Shown here: piece by piece, positions 1 through 7,638 of the stretch
Layout of the letters: each line of letters starts with the position of its first letter
How positions within the stretch are numbered: position 1 is the first letter of the stretch
From: an uncultured Clostridia bacterium
GTDB taxonomy: Bacteria > Bacillota > Clostridia > Oscillospirales > Acutalibacteraceae
Assembly (NCBI GenBank): GCA_945874765.1
Contig: CAMCHQ010000017.1
Coordinates: 1-40,883, forward strand
Direction: 5' to 3'
Length of the DNA stretch: 40,883 bases
Position numbers and translations under genes: made by a program
Notes under the pieces: generated by a model
The model's input: only the letters and a program-made list of their open reading frames with translations
Told to the model about the DNA's origin: nothing
Database searches by the model: none

Positions 1-2
1 CA

Positions 3-1442
3 AAGACAAGCACAGTAGCTGCAACTTGTACCGAAAAGGGTTATGATGTTTATACATGTTCCCGTTGCCATACGACAGAGCATAGAAACGAGACAGCAAT
101 CAACCCTAACAATCATAACTTTACTAAGACAAAGACAGTAGCTCCGACTTGTAAAGATAAGGGTTACGACCTTTATACCTGCACTCGTTGTAATGCAACA
201 GAGCATAGAAACGAAACTGCGGTAAATCCTAATAACCACAATTTTGTTAAGACAAGCACGGTTGCACCAACCTGCACAGATAAGGGTTATGATATCTACA
301 CTTGCTCACTTTGCGGCAAGACAGAACACAGAAATGAAGTTCCGGCTATCGCAGGCAACCATTCATATCAGTTTACAAAGACTGTTGTCCCAACTTGTAC
401 CGAAGAGGGTTATGACCTTTATACCTGTTCAAAGTGCGGTGCAACGGAAAAGAGAAATGTAAAGCCTGTTGACCCTAATAATCATAATTATACCTCATCA
501 GTTGTTGCACCTACTTGCACCGAACAGGGTTATACAACTTATGTTTGCTCAAGATGTAATGACACTTATGTAGGCAATTACACTGCGGCTCTCGGTCACA
601 GCTACAGCGCAAATATTATTCCTGCCACAACAACTGCGCAGGGCTACACTGTATATACCTGTACCCGTTGCGGTGCTAATTATGTAAGCGATTACACACC
701 TGTTTTACAGCCGACACTTACACCTGACGAAAGCAAAATTTCAAAAGATTACGGTGTTGACGCTAAAACAGCACAGGATATCAACTATATTCTTATTATA
801 AACAATGTTTCTAAAGATACCGCTTCTTTGACCGAAAGCAGAATGACAGCTAACCCACCTAAGGGTGACGGCGATTATAAAGGCTCATCATTCGGTCTTT
901 TGAGAGCACAAACCACTAAGCTTACAAAGAACAGCGTTACCGTTAAGTGGAACAAGGTTAAGAATGCAGACGGCTATATTGTTTACGGCGCTAAGTGCGG
1001 TGCTAAGAACAAATATAAAGTTCTTAAAGTAGTTTCAGGTAAGACTACATCTTATACACATAAGAAACTTAAGAAGGGCACATATTATAAATATAATGTT
1101 GTTGCTTTCAAATATGTAAACGGCGTTAAGGTTACAATTGCCGCTTCTAAGAAGGTTCACGCAACCACACAGGGCGGTAAGTACGGAGTAGCAAAATCTG
1201 TTAAGCTTAATAAGTCTAAGGCTACTATCAAGAAGGGTAAGACCTTTAAGATTAAGGCTTCCGAAGTTAAAAAGGATAAGACTATCAGAAAGCACAGAGG
1301 CATTTGCTATGAATCTTCCAATACTCAAATTGCTACAGTAGATTCTAAGGGCAAGATTAAGGCTAAGAAGAAAGGTAAATGTACTGTCTACGTTTACGCA
1401 CAAAACGGCGTTTATAAGACTGTAAAGGTAACAGTTAAATAA
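3..1442 (+). CDS. Surface protein, 3' part: Cys-rich 41-residue repeats, Fn3-like and Big2-like domains
   Basis: The frame is open from the left edge to the TAA at 1440-1442, so the start lies outside the window. The first ~230 residues hold about six tandem repeats of 41 residues (123 bp; conserved Cys codons at 27, 150, 273, 396 and 516). The pattern is T-C-T-(E/D)-x-G-Y-x-x-Y-T-C-x-x-C, which looks like a small knuckle with paired cysteines; the last repeat has lost its first Cys. A Lys-rich fibronectin-III-like domain follows (about 900-1170, ending near the motif ATTQ), then a Big2-like domain (about 1185-1440, with SSNTQIATVDSKGKIKAKKKG). Such tails are common on secreted or wall-associated Clostridia proteins, where they act as stalk or adhesion modules. 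No catalytic domain is visible in this part. The domain names are my reading of sequence patterns; the secreted location is inferred. Confidence 0.8.
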   Translation, partial: KTSTVAATCTEKGYDVYTCSRCHTTEHRNETAINPNNHNFTKTKTVAPTCKDKGYDLYTCTRCNATEHRNETAVNPNNHNFVKTSTVAPTCTDKGYDIYTCSLCGKTEHRNEVPAIAGNHSYQFTKTVVPTCTEEGYDLYTCSKCGATEKRNVKPVDPNNHNYTSSVVAPTCTEQGYTTYVCSRCNDTYVGNYTAALGHSYSANIIPATTTAQGYTVYTCTRCGANYVSDYTPVLQPTLTPDESKISKDYGVDAKTAQDINYILIINNVSKDTASLTESRMTANPPKGDGDYKGSSFGLLRAQTTKLTKNSVTVKWNKVKNADGYIVYGAKCGAKNKYKVLKVVSGKTTSYTHKKLKKGTYYKYNVVAFKYVNGVKVTIAASKKVHATTQGGKYGVAKSVKLNKSKATIKKGKTFKIKASEVKKDKTIRKHRGICYESSNTQIATVDSKGKIKAKKKGKCTVYVYAQNGVYKTVKVTVK

Positions 1443-1459
1443 AAATCAATAGTTTTTTC

Positions 1460-1493
1460 AGGGGCAATCTTTGTGGGTTGCCTCTGTTTTTTT
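1460..1493 (+). terminator. Intrinsic terminator of the surface protein gene
   Basis: An 8-bp stem (AGGGGCAA at 1460-1467 with TTGCCTCT at 1478-1485, one G-U pair) is followed by GTTTTTTT. On the opposite strand the stem is followed by A's, so it works for the plus strand only. Confidence 0.85.
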
Positions 1494-2493
1494 ATTTCAC
1501 GATAAAATAAATATATCCGCCGTAAATTAAGAGGAGAAGTATTCCTTGCCATCTTTGAAATTTTTGCGTTATTATTGTCGGCAAAACTGCTATGCAAATA
1601 ACAATCAGGCACATTATCATATCGAAACTTACGCTTGAAGCACTGACGGCAAGTTCACCCGTACCGCTTACTATTGAGATTAATGAGCAAAGCGGCAAAA
1701 TTAATGTTAAATCAATAATGTTTGCGCCGAGAATGTTGCCTGCCGACAGTGTTCCCGATTTCTTTTTCAGTGCCGTAAGCGCTGTAACAAGTTCGGGCAG
1801 GGAAGTGCCTATCGCAACGGCGATTACGCTTATCACCCTTTGAGATACGTTTAAACTTATTGCGATTTGCGTGCCCTGAAAAACAAGAAGTCTTGCGCCT
1901 ATAACTATTCCTGCCGCACCGAATATAAACGAAAAAGTGCAAATGATTTTTTCTTTTGCCGAAAATGTTTCGCTTTCGTTGTCGTTTTTTGCCTCTTTTT
2001 TTATACTTTTTATGTTTTCAAAAATAAATACTGCAAATACTGATATTAAAAGCGTAACACCCAGCGCCGAAAGAAGATAATATTCTCCGCTTTCACCTTT
2101 GAAACTTAATACTTGCTTTTTTGTGACAATACAGCCTGTTATTAAAAATATAACCGCTAAAATCATCGATATCCCTTTAAAAGATATGTCACGTCTTTTG
2201 ATTTCAAACGGCATAAACGTTATGAAAAGTCCGAGTATCAGCGCCGTGTTCGCCGTGACTGAACCTATTGCATTGCCTACCGCCATATCCACATTTTGAC
2301 TTAGCGTTGCCTGAACGCTTACTATTATTTCAGGCAGGGTAGTTGCAATTGAAACAATTGTTGCACCTATTATAAAATTCGGAATTTTCAGCATTTTTGC
2401 CGCCTTGGTTGCGCTGTCAACAAAAATGTCTCCGCCTTTGATTATCAAAATAAGCCCTATAATAAAAAATATATATGTAAAAATATCAGCCAT
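1492..2493 (-). CDS. Na+/Ca2+ exchanger family protein (CaCA superfamily)
   Basis: An integral membrane cation antiporter of about 333 residues, the usual size for bacterial CaCA (YrbG-like) proteins. Two inverted alpha-repeat signatures are visible. The N-terminal one reads GATIVSIATTLPEIIVS followed by GNAIGSVTANT; the C-terminal one reads VAIGTSLPELVTALTA followed by GNILGANIIDL. The acidic residues in the (T/S)LPE motifs bind the ion in this family. About ten hydrophobic segments flank a charged loop near residues 165-185. Start choice: the ribosome site AAGGCGG (2500-2506) touches the ATG at 2499 but sits 6 nt before the ATG at 2493, so 2493 is preferred. The gene is convergent with the surface protein. 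Ca2+ or another cation as the actual substrate is inferred. Confidence 0.88.
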   Translation of the reverse strand: MADIFTYIFFIIGLILIIKGGDIFVDSATKAAKMLKIPNFIIGATIVSIATTLPEIIVSVQATLSQNVDMAVGNAIGSVTANTALILGLFITFMPFEIKRRDISFKGISMILAVIFLITGCIVTKKQVLSFKGESGEYYLLSALGVTLLISVFAVFIFENIKSIKKEAKNDNESETFSAKEKIICTFSFIFGAAGIVIGARLLVFQGTQIAISLNVSQRVISVIAVAIGTSLPELVTALTALKKKSGTLSAGNILGANIIDLTLILPLCSLISIVSGTGELAVSASSVSFDMIMCLIVICIAVLPTIITQKFQRWQGILLLLIYGGYIYFIVK

Positions 2494-2515
2494 ATCCATC
2501 CGCCTTAAAATTTTG

Positions 2516-2544
2516 TTGTGTTAAATGCTTATATATGTTATAAT
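2516..2544 (+). promoter_or_regulatory. Sigma-A promoter for capA-like gene
   Basis: An extended -10 (TGTTATAAT, 2536-2544) lies 17 nt after a weak -35 (TTGTGT, 2516-2521). The ribosome site GAGGTG is at 2565-2570, ahead of the ATG at 2576. Confidence 0.6.
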
Positions 2545-2575
2545 ATTTAAGTTAATTAATATATGAGGTGACGTT

Positions 2576-3781
2576 ATGTCTAAAAATAAAAAATTTTCCC
2601 CTTTAATATTTATTCCTATTGCCGTGGCGGTATGCGTGTTGATTGTTCTTGCTGTCAGCGGTCATTTAACTAAAACCGAAGATGAAAAAAAGCCGACAGC
2701 CGAAACTTCAATTTCTGTTGTAAATGAAGATACAACCGAGCCTACAAGCGCAAATACGGACGGCAAGGTTACTCTTTGTGCAGTCGGTGATAATCTTATT
2801 CATAATACTTTGATTGACGCAGGTAAGCAGGAGGACGGAAGTTACGATTATACTTGCCTTTATAAAAATATTGCTCCCGTTATCCAAAAGTATGACGTGT
2901 CTGTAATTGACCAGGAAACTGTTTTGGGCGGTTCTGATTTTGAATATACGGGATATCCTGTTTTCAACTCTCCTCAGGAGGTCGGCGACGCCGCAATCAA
3001 AGCAGGTTTCGATATCTTTAACTGCGCAAATAACCATATTATGGATAAAGGCTCGCAGGGCGTTATGAATGAAATCGAGTATTTCAAAAAGCAAAAGGAT
3101 ATCGTTTATCTCGGTATTAACGAGGACGAAAAAAGCTATAACACTATTAAATATTACGTTAAAAACAATATCACTTTCGCACTTCTCAATTACACCTACG
3201 GCACTAACGGTATCGATTTGCCGAGCGATAAACCGTGGCTTGTTAATTTGATGAATAAGGACAAGGTTACAAAGGATATTAAAGAAGCAAGGGCAAATGC
3301 CGACGTCGTAATCGTGTTCCCGCATTGGGGTACTGAAAACAGCTTTGGTATTTCCGATTATCAAAAAGAATATACCGACCTTTTCAGTTCTCTCGGTGTT
3401 GACCTTGTTATCGGCTGTCACCCTCACGTTATTGAGCCTGTTAAAGAGATTACTAACGATAAGGGTCACAAAATGCTTGTTTATTACTCACTCGGCAATT
3501 TCATTTCCCACCAGATTGAACTTGACCAGCTTTGCGGCGGTATTGCAAGCGTTGATATTGAAAAGAAAAACGGTGAAATTACTATTGAAGGTAAATTTAT
3601 CCCTATTGTAACTCACTATAACAGAACGGACAGCGGCAAATTTACTTTTGACGTTTATAAGCTTGCCGCTTATACCGATGACCTTGCCGCATCTCATTCG
3701 CAAAAGGGCGGTACACCGGAGTATTATAATAAGCTTGTTAAAAAAGTTATTGATGAAAAGTATCTTGACTTATCAAAATAA
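2576..3781 (+). CDS. CapA family (poly-gamma-glutamate capsule type) metallophosphatase-fold protein
   Basis: A 401-residue protein with an N-terminal membrane anchor (about residues 8-28) and a Thr/Glu-rich linker, so the body is probably outside the cell. The CapA/PGA_cap fold motifs appear in order: AVGDNLIHN (metal-binding Asp and His), DQETVLGG, CANNHIMDKG (NNH), FPHWGTE (HWG), GCHPHVIEP (HPH) and YSLGNFIS (GNF). Together these form the dinuclear metal site of the calcineurin-like fold. In Bacillus, CapA takes part in poly-gamma-glutamate export or assembly. There is no capB or capC here, so a capsule role is unproven and an orphan phosphatase-like envelope enzyme is equally possible. 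It has its own promoter and stands as a single gene. No clear terminator is seen after it. Confidence 0.88.
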   Translation: MSKNKKFSPLIFIPIAVAVCVLIVLAVSGHLTKTEDEKKPTAETSISVVNEDTTEPTSANTDGKVTLCAVGDNLIHNTLIDAGKQEDGSYDYTCLYKNIAPVIQKYDVSVIDQETVLGGSDFEYTGYPVFNSPQEVGDAAIKAGFDIFNCANNHIMDKGSQGVMNEIEYFKKQKDIVYLGINEDEKSYNTIKYYVKNNITFALLNYTYGTNGIDLPSDKPWLVNLMNKDKVTKDIKEARANADVVIVFPHWGTENSFGISDYQKEYTDLFSSLGVDLVIGCHPHVIEPVKEITNDKGHKMLVYYSLGNFISHQIELDQLCGGIASVDIEKKNGEITIEGKFIPIVTHYNRTDSGKFTFDVYKLAAYTDDLAASHSQKGGTPEYYNKLVKKVIDEKYLDLSK

Positions 3782-3862
3782 TCCTTTTCTTGTCATTTTG
3801 TATAAAAACTTTTAACGTGAATAACAGTTCACGCAGTAAATTGACAAAAATGCATAAAAACG

Positions 3863-3891
3863 TTGACAAATTAAATACTGCTGACTATAAT
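3863..3891 (+). promoter_or_regulatory. Consensus sigma-A promoter upstream of glnA
   Basis: TTGACA (3863-3868), a 17-nt spacer and TATAAT (3886-3891) match the consensus exactly. Transcription should begin near 3898. A second TTGACA at 3841 has no partner -10. Confidence 0.85.
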
Positions 3892-3910
3892 GAAAGTGTA
3901 GTAAGAACAA

Positions 3911-3946
3911 AGGCGTTCCGAGTGAATTCGGAGCGCCTATTTTTTT
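3911..3946 (+). terminator. Terminator hairpin in the glnA leader (putative attenuator)
   Basis: AGGCGTTCCGA (3911-3921) pairs with TCGGAGCGCCT (3928-3938) over 11 bp with one G-U pair and a 6-nt loop, followed by seven T's. It lies only about 12 nt after the expected start site and 44 nt before the glnA ATG. Transcripts from the perfect promoter would therefore mostly stop at about 50 nt unless something allows read-through. No upstream competing stem fits in the short leader, so a protein-mediated antiterminator is the likeliest mechanism, if regulation exists. Confidence 0.75.
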
Positions 3947-3989
3947 GCTTTAGTTTATTAAAAAAAATCTCAAGAGAGGAGTATTTACT

Positions 3990-5342
3990 ATGAGTAAGTA
4001 CACAAAGGAAGAAATCCTTAAAAGCGCACAGGAAAACGGCGTAGAGTTTATCAGACTTCAGTTTACAGACGTTTTCGGTATTATGAAAAACGTTGCTATC
4101 ACAAGCTCTCAGCTTGAAAAAGCACTTGATAATGAGTGTATGTTCGACGGCTCGTCAATCGACGGTTTCGTAAGAATTAATGAAAGTGATATGTATCTTC
4201 ATCCTGATTATGATACATGGACAATTTTCCCATGGAGAAAGCACCAGAATGCTCAGACAGCCCGTCTTATCTGCTCTGTTTATTGCGCAGATAATAAGAC
4301 ACCGTTCCTCGGCGACCCGAGAAACGTTCTTCAAAAGGTTATGGATGAGGCAGCTGAAATGGGCTACAGCTTTAACGTAGGTCCTGAATGTGAATTCTTC
4401 CTCTTCAAGCTTGATGAGGACGGCAATCCTACCACAACAACAGGTGATGAGGGCGGTTACTTCGACCTTAACCCTATCGATCACGGTGAAAACTGCCGTC
4501 GTGATATCTGCCTTGCTCTTGAGGAAATGGGATATACAATTGAAGCATCTCACCACGAGGTTGCACAGGGACAGCACGAAATCGACTTCAAATTTGACGA
4601 GGTTATGACAACTGCCGACCGTGTAATGACATTTAAGCACGTTGTTAAGACTTATGCTACAAAGCACGGTCTCCACGCAACATTTATGCCAAAGCCGATT
4701 TACGGTATCAACGGTTCAGGTATGCATACAAATATGTCACTTATGACTAAAGACGCTGATGGTAATACAGTTAATGCTTTCTATGACCCTGAAAGTGAAG
4801 ACGGTCTCAGCGATGTTGCTCATTACTTTATCGGCGGACTTCTTAAGCACGTTAAGGGTATTGCCGCTTATTCAAACCCAACAGTAAACTCATATAAGAG
4901 ACTTGTACCGGGTTATGAAGCTCCTACTTATATCGTTTGGTCGGCATCTAACCGTTCTTGCCTTGTTCGTATTCCTGCAGCAAGAGGAATGGGTACTCGT
5001 GTTGAACTTCGTTGTCCTGACCCAACCTGCAACCCTTATCTTGAAATGGCACTTTGCCTTGCAGCAGGTCTTGACGGTATTAAGAATAAAATCACTCCTG
5101 CTCCGGCAGTTGATTATAATGTATTTGACCTTTCAAATGAAGAACTTGAAGCAAGAGGTATTGATTGTCTTCCTGGTTCACTTGAAGAGGCTGTAAAGGC
5201 TTCCGAGGCTGACCCGTTTGTTAAGGAAACAGTAGGCGATCACGTATTCAACGCTTATACAGAAGGTAAGAAAGCTGAATGGGACGAATACAGAACTAAG
5301 GTTTCTCAGTGGGAAATCGACAGATATATGGTAAACTATTAA
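3990..5342 (+). CDS. glnA: Glutamine synthetase, type I
   Basis: Converts glutamate, ammonia and ATP to glutamine in the cytoplasm, the entry point of ammonia into organic nitrogen. At 450 residues it has the length of the GSI-alpha form found in Firmicutes. Visible signatures include the beta-grasp N-terminus, [10 protein letters not shown] near residue 52, the catalytic-metal Glu in GPECEFFLF (~130), the ATP/glutamate motif [10 protein letters not shown] (~243) and [13 protein letters not shown] (~320). The GSI-beta adenylylation-site region is absent, so control should come from feedback inhibition and transcription. The ribosome site GAGAGGAG precedes the ATG. It heads a block with an ammonium transporter-PII fusion and glutamate synthase, which together make a complete GS-GOGAT set. 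Its leader carries a terminator just after a perfect promoter. Confidence 0.97.
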   Translation: MSKYTKEEILKSAQENGVEFIRLQFTDVFGIMKNVAITSSQLEKALDNECMFDGSSIDGFVRINESDMYLHPDYDTWTIFPWRKHQNAQTARLICSVYCADNKTPFLGDPRNVLQKVMDEAAEMGYSFNVGPECEFFLFKLDEDGNPTTTTGDEGGYFDLNPIDHGENCRRDICLALEEMGYTIEASHHEVAQGQHEIDFKFDEVMTTADRVMTFKHVVKTYATKHGLHATFMPKPIYGINGSGMHTNMSLMTKDADGNTVNAFYDPESEDGLSDVAHYFIGGLLKHVKGIAAYSNPTVNSYKRLVPGYEAPTYIVWSASNRSCLVRIPAARGMGTRVELRCPDPTCNPYLEMALCLAAGLDGIKNKITPAPAVDYNVFDLSNEELEARGIDCLPGSLEEAVKASEADPFVKETVGDHVFNAYTEGKKAEWDEYRTKVSQWEIDRYMVNY

Positions 5343-5413
5343 TAGGTAATAACCAATAAGTAATAGTTAATAGGTAATTTTAATTGCCCTCTCTTATGGC
5401 ATTTATGCCGTTT

Positions 5414-5457
5414 AGCCAAGCCGATATTGTTTCGGTGTCGGTTTGGCTTATATTTTT
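5414..5457 (+). terminator. Intrinsic terminator after glnA
   Basis: AGCCAAGCCGA (5414-5424) pairs with TCGGTTTGGCT (5438-5448) with one G-U pair and is followed by TATATTTTTT. Short near-direct repeats of TAATAGGTAATA type lie between the glnA stop and this stem (5342-5380). Confidence 0.85.
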
Positions 5458-5470
5458 TCAGCACAATGGG

Positions 5471-5518
5471 GTGCGACAATGCAAATGCGTTGCCGCATCT
5501 CTTTTTTTATTTCTTTTT
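5471..5518 (+). terminator. Second terminator-like hairpin directly upstream of amt
   Basis: GTGCGACAATGC (5471-5482) pairs with GCGTTGCCGCAT (5487-5498) with one A-C mismatch and an AAAT loop, then a long T-rich run to 5518. It sits 36 nt before the amt ATG. No convincing promoter lies between it and amt, so it may be an attenuator for amt or a back-up terminator for glnA. Confidence 0.65.
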
Positions 5519-5554
5519 ATCATTACAAACTATAAATTTGAGGAGGAAGAATAA

Positions 5555-7312
5555 ATGAACATAACATCTATTCTTGAAAAAGTCGACAGCGAAATGTTCG
5601 GCATCTGGTTTTTAATCGGTGCGGCTCTCGTTTTCTTTATGCAATGCGGTTTTGCTATGGTTGAAACGGGATTTACACGTGCCAAAAACGCCGGCAATAT
5701 TATAATGAAAAATCTTATGGATTTTTGTATCGGTACGCCGATGTTTATTTTGCTCGGTTTCGGTCTTATGATGGGTGAAGAGGTCTTAGGCGGTTTTTGC
5801 GGTATGCCGACTTTGGGCGTTTTCACAAATTATCAAAACTTCGACTGGTCAAACTTCGTGTTTAACCTTGTTTTCTGCGCTACTGCGGCAACTATAGTTT
5901 CAGGCTCAATGGCAGAACGTACTAAGTTTTCAAGCTATTGTATTTATTCGGCAGTAATTTCCGCTGTCGTTTATCCTATCGAGGCAGGCTGGATTTGGAA
6001 TTCAAACGGCTGGCTTGCAAATCTCGGCTTCCACGATTTCGCAGGCTCGTGTGCTATTCATATGGTAGGCGGTATCACTGCATTTATCGGTGCAATTATG
6101 GTCGGTCCACGTATCGGCAAATATGTTGAGGATAAAAAAACAGGCAAAAAGGTAGCTAAAGCTATCCCGGGTCACTCTCTTACTCTCGGCGCACTCGGCG
6201 TATTTATTCTTTGGTTCGGTTGGTACGGCTTCAACGGTGCAGCCGCAAAAAGCAGCGGTCAGCTTGCTTCTATCTTTGTAACAACAACATGTGCACCTGC
6301 CATTGCAACTTGTGTAACTATGATATTTACTTGGATAAAGAACGGTAAGCCCGATGTTTCAATGTCGCTTAATGCCTCACTTGCAGGTCTTGTAGCCGTA
6401 ACTGCCGGATGTGATGTTGTTGATGCTCTCGGCTCTTGCATTATCGGTGCAGTTGCAGGTATTCTTGTAGTAGTTGCTGTTGAATTTATCGATATTAAAC
6501 TTAAAGTCGACGACCCTGTAGGCGCTGTTGCGGTTCACTGCGTAAACGGTATGTGGGGCACAATCGCAGTCGGTCTTTTTGCAACAACTTCCGTACCCGG
6601 CAACGATTCTTTCAAAGGTCTTTTCTACGGCGGCGGTTTCTCACTCCTCGGCAAACAACTTTTAGGTCTTGTATGCGTTGCCGCTTGGACAATTGTAACA
6701 ATGACAATCGTATTCTTTATTATTAAGAAAACAAACGGACTTCGTGTATCTGAAGAAGAGGAAATCAAAGGTCTTGACGCTACAGAACATAATCTCCCTT
6801 CGGCTTATGCTGACTTTATGCCTGCAATGGCTTTTGCAACCTCTTCTTCGATTATTGCTTCCGCTCCTAAGCCAAGCGCTCCGGCAGCTCCTCTTGCTCC
6901 GGTTGAAAAGGCAGTTGAAGTTGAAACATATACCACTAAAAAATCACCTGCACTTTCAAAAGTAGTTATGATATTTAATCCTGCCAAATTCGAGGAAATC
7001 AAAGCGGCTATGAATTCAATCGGTATTACCGGTATGACCGTAACTAATGTTATGGGCTGCGGAACTCAAAAGGGACATATCAGAAAATACCGTGGTATTG
7101 AAATCGAGGAAATGAACCTTAACCCTAAGATGAAACTTGAAATGGTTGTTTCGGCAGTTCCTGTTGAAAAGGTTGTTGAAACGGCAAGGGACGTCCTTTA
7201 TACAGGTAATATCGGCGACGGCAAAATCTTCATTTATGATGTTGAGGACGCTGTCAAGGTTCGTACAGGCGAGCGTGGATATGACGCTTTGCAGGGTGAG
7301 GACGATGTTTAA
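5555..7312 (+). CDS. amt: Ammonium transporter fused to a C-terminal PII signal domain
   Basis: A 585-residue fusion. Residues 1-410 are an Amt/Rh channel with 11 membrane segments. It has the family Asp in HDFAGSCAIHMVGG with the first pore His, and the second pore His in GAVAVHCVNGMWGT. An Ala/Pro-rich linker (~420-465) leads to a full PII domain (~467-580). That domain contains LSKVVMIFNPAKFEEIK, the ligand-binding GCGTQKGH with the conserved Gln, a T-loop, and TGNIGDGKIFIYDVEDAV. PII proteins sense ATP/ADP and 2-oxoglutarate and plug Amt pores with the T-loop, so this channel probably carries its own gate. The T-loop reads KYRGIEIEE, so the Tyr that is uridylylated in enteric PII (YRGAEY) is Ile here. 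Uridylylation at that residue is impossible. The ribosome site AGGAGG precedes the ATG. It lies between glnA and the glutamate synthase operon. Confidence 0.95.
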   Translation: MNITSILEKVDSEMFGIWFLIGAALVFFMQCGFAMVETGFTRAKNAGNIIMKNLMDFCIGTPMFILLGFGLMMGEEVLGGFCGMPTLGVFTNYQNFDWSNFVFNLVFCATAATIVSGSMAERTKFSSYCIYSAVISAVVYPIEAGWIWNSNGWLANLGFHDFAGSCAIHMVGGITAFIGAIMVGPRIGKYVEDKKTGKKVAKAIPGHSLTLGALGVFILWFGWYGFNGAAAKSSGQLASIFVTTTCAPAIATCVTMIFTWIKNGKPDVSMSLNASLAGLVAVTAGCDVVDALGSCIIGAVAGILVVVAVEFIDIKLKVDDPVGAVAVHCVNGMWGTIAVGLFATTSVPGNDSFKGLFYGGGFSLLGKQLLGLVCVAAWTIVTMTIVFFIIKKTNGLRVSEEEEIKGLDATEHNLPSAYADFMPAMAFATSSSIIASAPKPSAPAAPLAPVEKAVEVETYTTKKSPALSKVVMIFNPAKFEEIKAAMNSIGITGMTVTNVMGCGTQKGHIRKYRGIEIEEMNLNPKMKLEMVVSAVPVEKVVETARDVLYTGNIGDGKIFIYDVEDAVKVRTGERGYDALQGEDDV

Positions 7313-7366
7313 TATTTAATTTGACCTCTGACAATTTTTTGTATTTGTTATTTTCTACCTAAGGAG

Positions 7367-7404
7367 GCAGGGCTGTATATTATTTACAGTCCTGCTTTCC
7401 TTTT
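7367..7404 (+). terminator. Hairpin with T-rich tail after amt
   Basis: GCAGGGCTGTA (7367-7377) pairs with TACAGTCCTGC (7385-7395) with one G-U pair and a 7-nt loop, followed by TTTCCTTTT. This is a likely terminator of amt. Confidence 0.7.
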
Positions 7405-7425
7405 GCATTGCATAAATATAATACG

Positions 7426-7441
7426 GTATTCATATGAATAC
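7426..7441. promoter_or_regulatory. 16-bp perfect palindrome upstream of the glutamate synthase operon
   Basis: GTATTCATATGAATAC is a perfect dyad in the 326-bp gap between amt and the glutamate synthase genes. It could be a regulator-binding site; the regulator is unknown. Confidence 0.4.
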
Positions 7442-7527
7442 GCATAACTATACAATGATGTTAATAAATACTGTGAAATTATACATAAAATGAGCAAAAA
7501 ATCGCTTTAATTTTGTAATTTGTATAA

Positions 7528-7557
7528 TTGACTACAGTACATTATTTATTGTAAAAT
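7528..7557 (+). promoter_or_regulatory. Putative sigma-A promoter of the glutamate synthase operon
   Basis: TTGACT (7528-7533), an 18-nt spacer and TAAAAT (7552-7557). The ribosome site AAGGAGAGG precedes the ATG at 7639. A weaker alternative is TTGTTC (7587-7592) with TTATCT (7610-7615). Confidence 0.55.
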
Positions 7558-7577
7558 TAATCTATCGGTGATATTTA

Positions 7578-7594
7578 ATGAACATATTGTTCAT
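7578..7594. promoter_or_regulatory. Operator-like inverted repeat downstream of the glt promoter
   Basis: ATGAACATATTGTTCAT is a perfect 7-bp dyad with a 3-nt centre. It begins about 20 bp after the proposed -10, where a bound repressor would block initiation or early elongation. It also overlaps the weaker alternative -35. It resembles the LexA box but has one base too many between GAAC and GTTC. Confidence 0.45.
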
Positions 7595-7638
7595 AAATTT
7601 TATATTGTATTATCTATTTAACTTAAGGAGAGGATATT

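Noticed and set aside
3-480. CRISPR array
   Set aside because: The regular repeats are 123 bp, coding, in frame and without unique spacers; the 69-bp repeats at the right end are likewise leucine-rich-repeat codons. No cas genes are present.
2708-3469. 253-codon minus-strand open frame inside the CapA-like gene
   Set aside because: Antisense shadow of a clearly homologous plus-strand gene; no family pattern.
3898-3946. ANTAR-type dual-hexaloop antitermination motif in the glnA leader
   Set aside because: Only one hairpin exists and its loop (GUGAAU) lacks the A1/G4 pattern of ANTAR targets.
3790-3993. 67-codon open frame between the CapA-like gene and glnA
   Set aside because: It covers the glnA promoter and leader terminator and has no ribosome site.
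7578-7594. LexA box upstream of glutamate synthase
   Set aside because: GAAC and GTTC are separated by five bases instead of four, and the downstream genes are not DNA-repair genes. It was kept only as an unnamed operator candidate.
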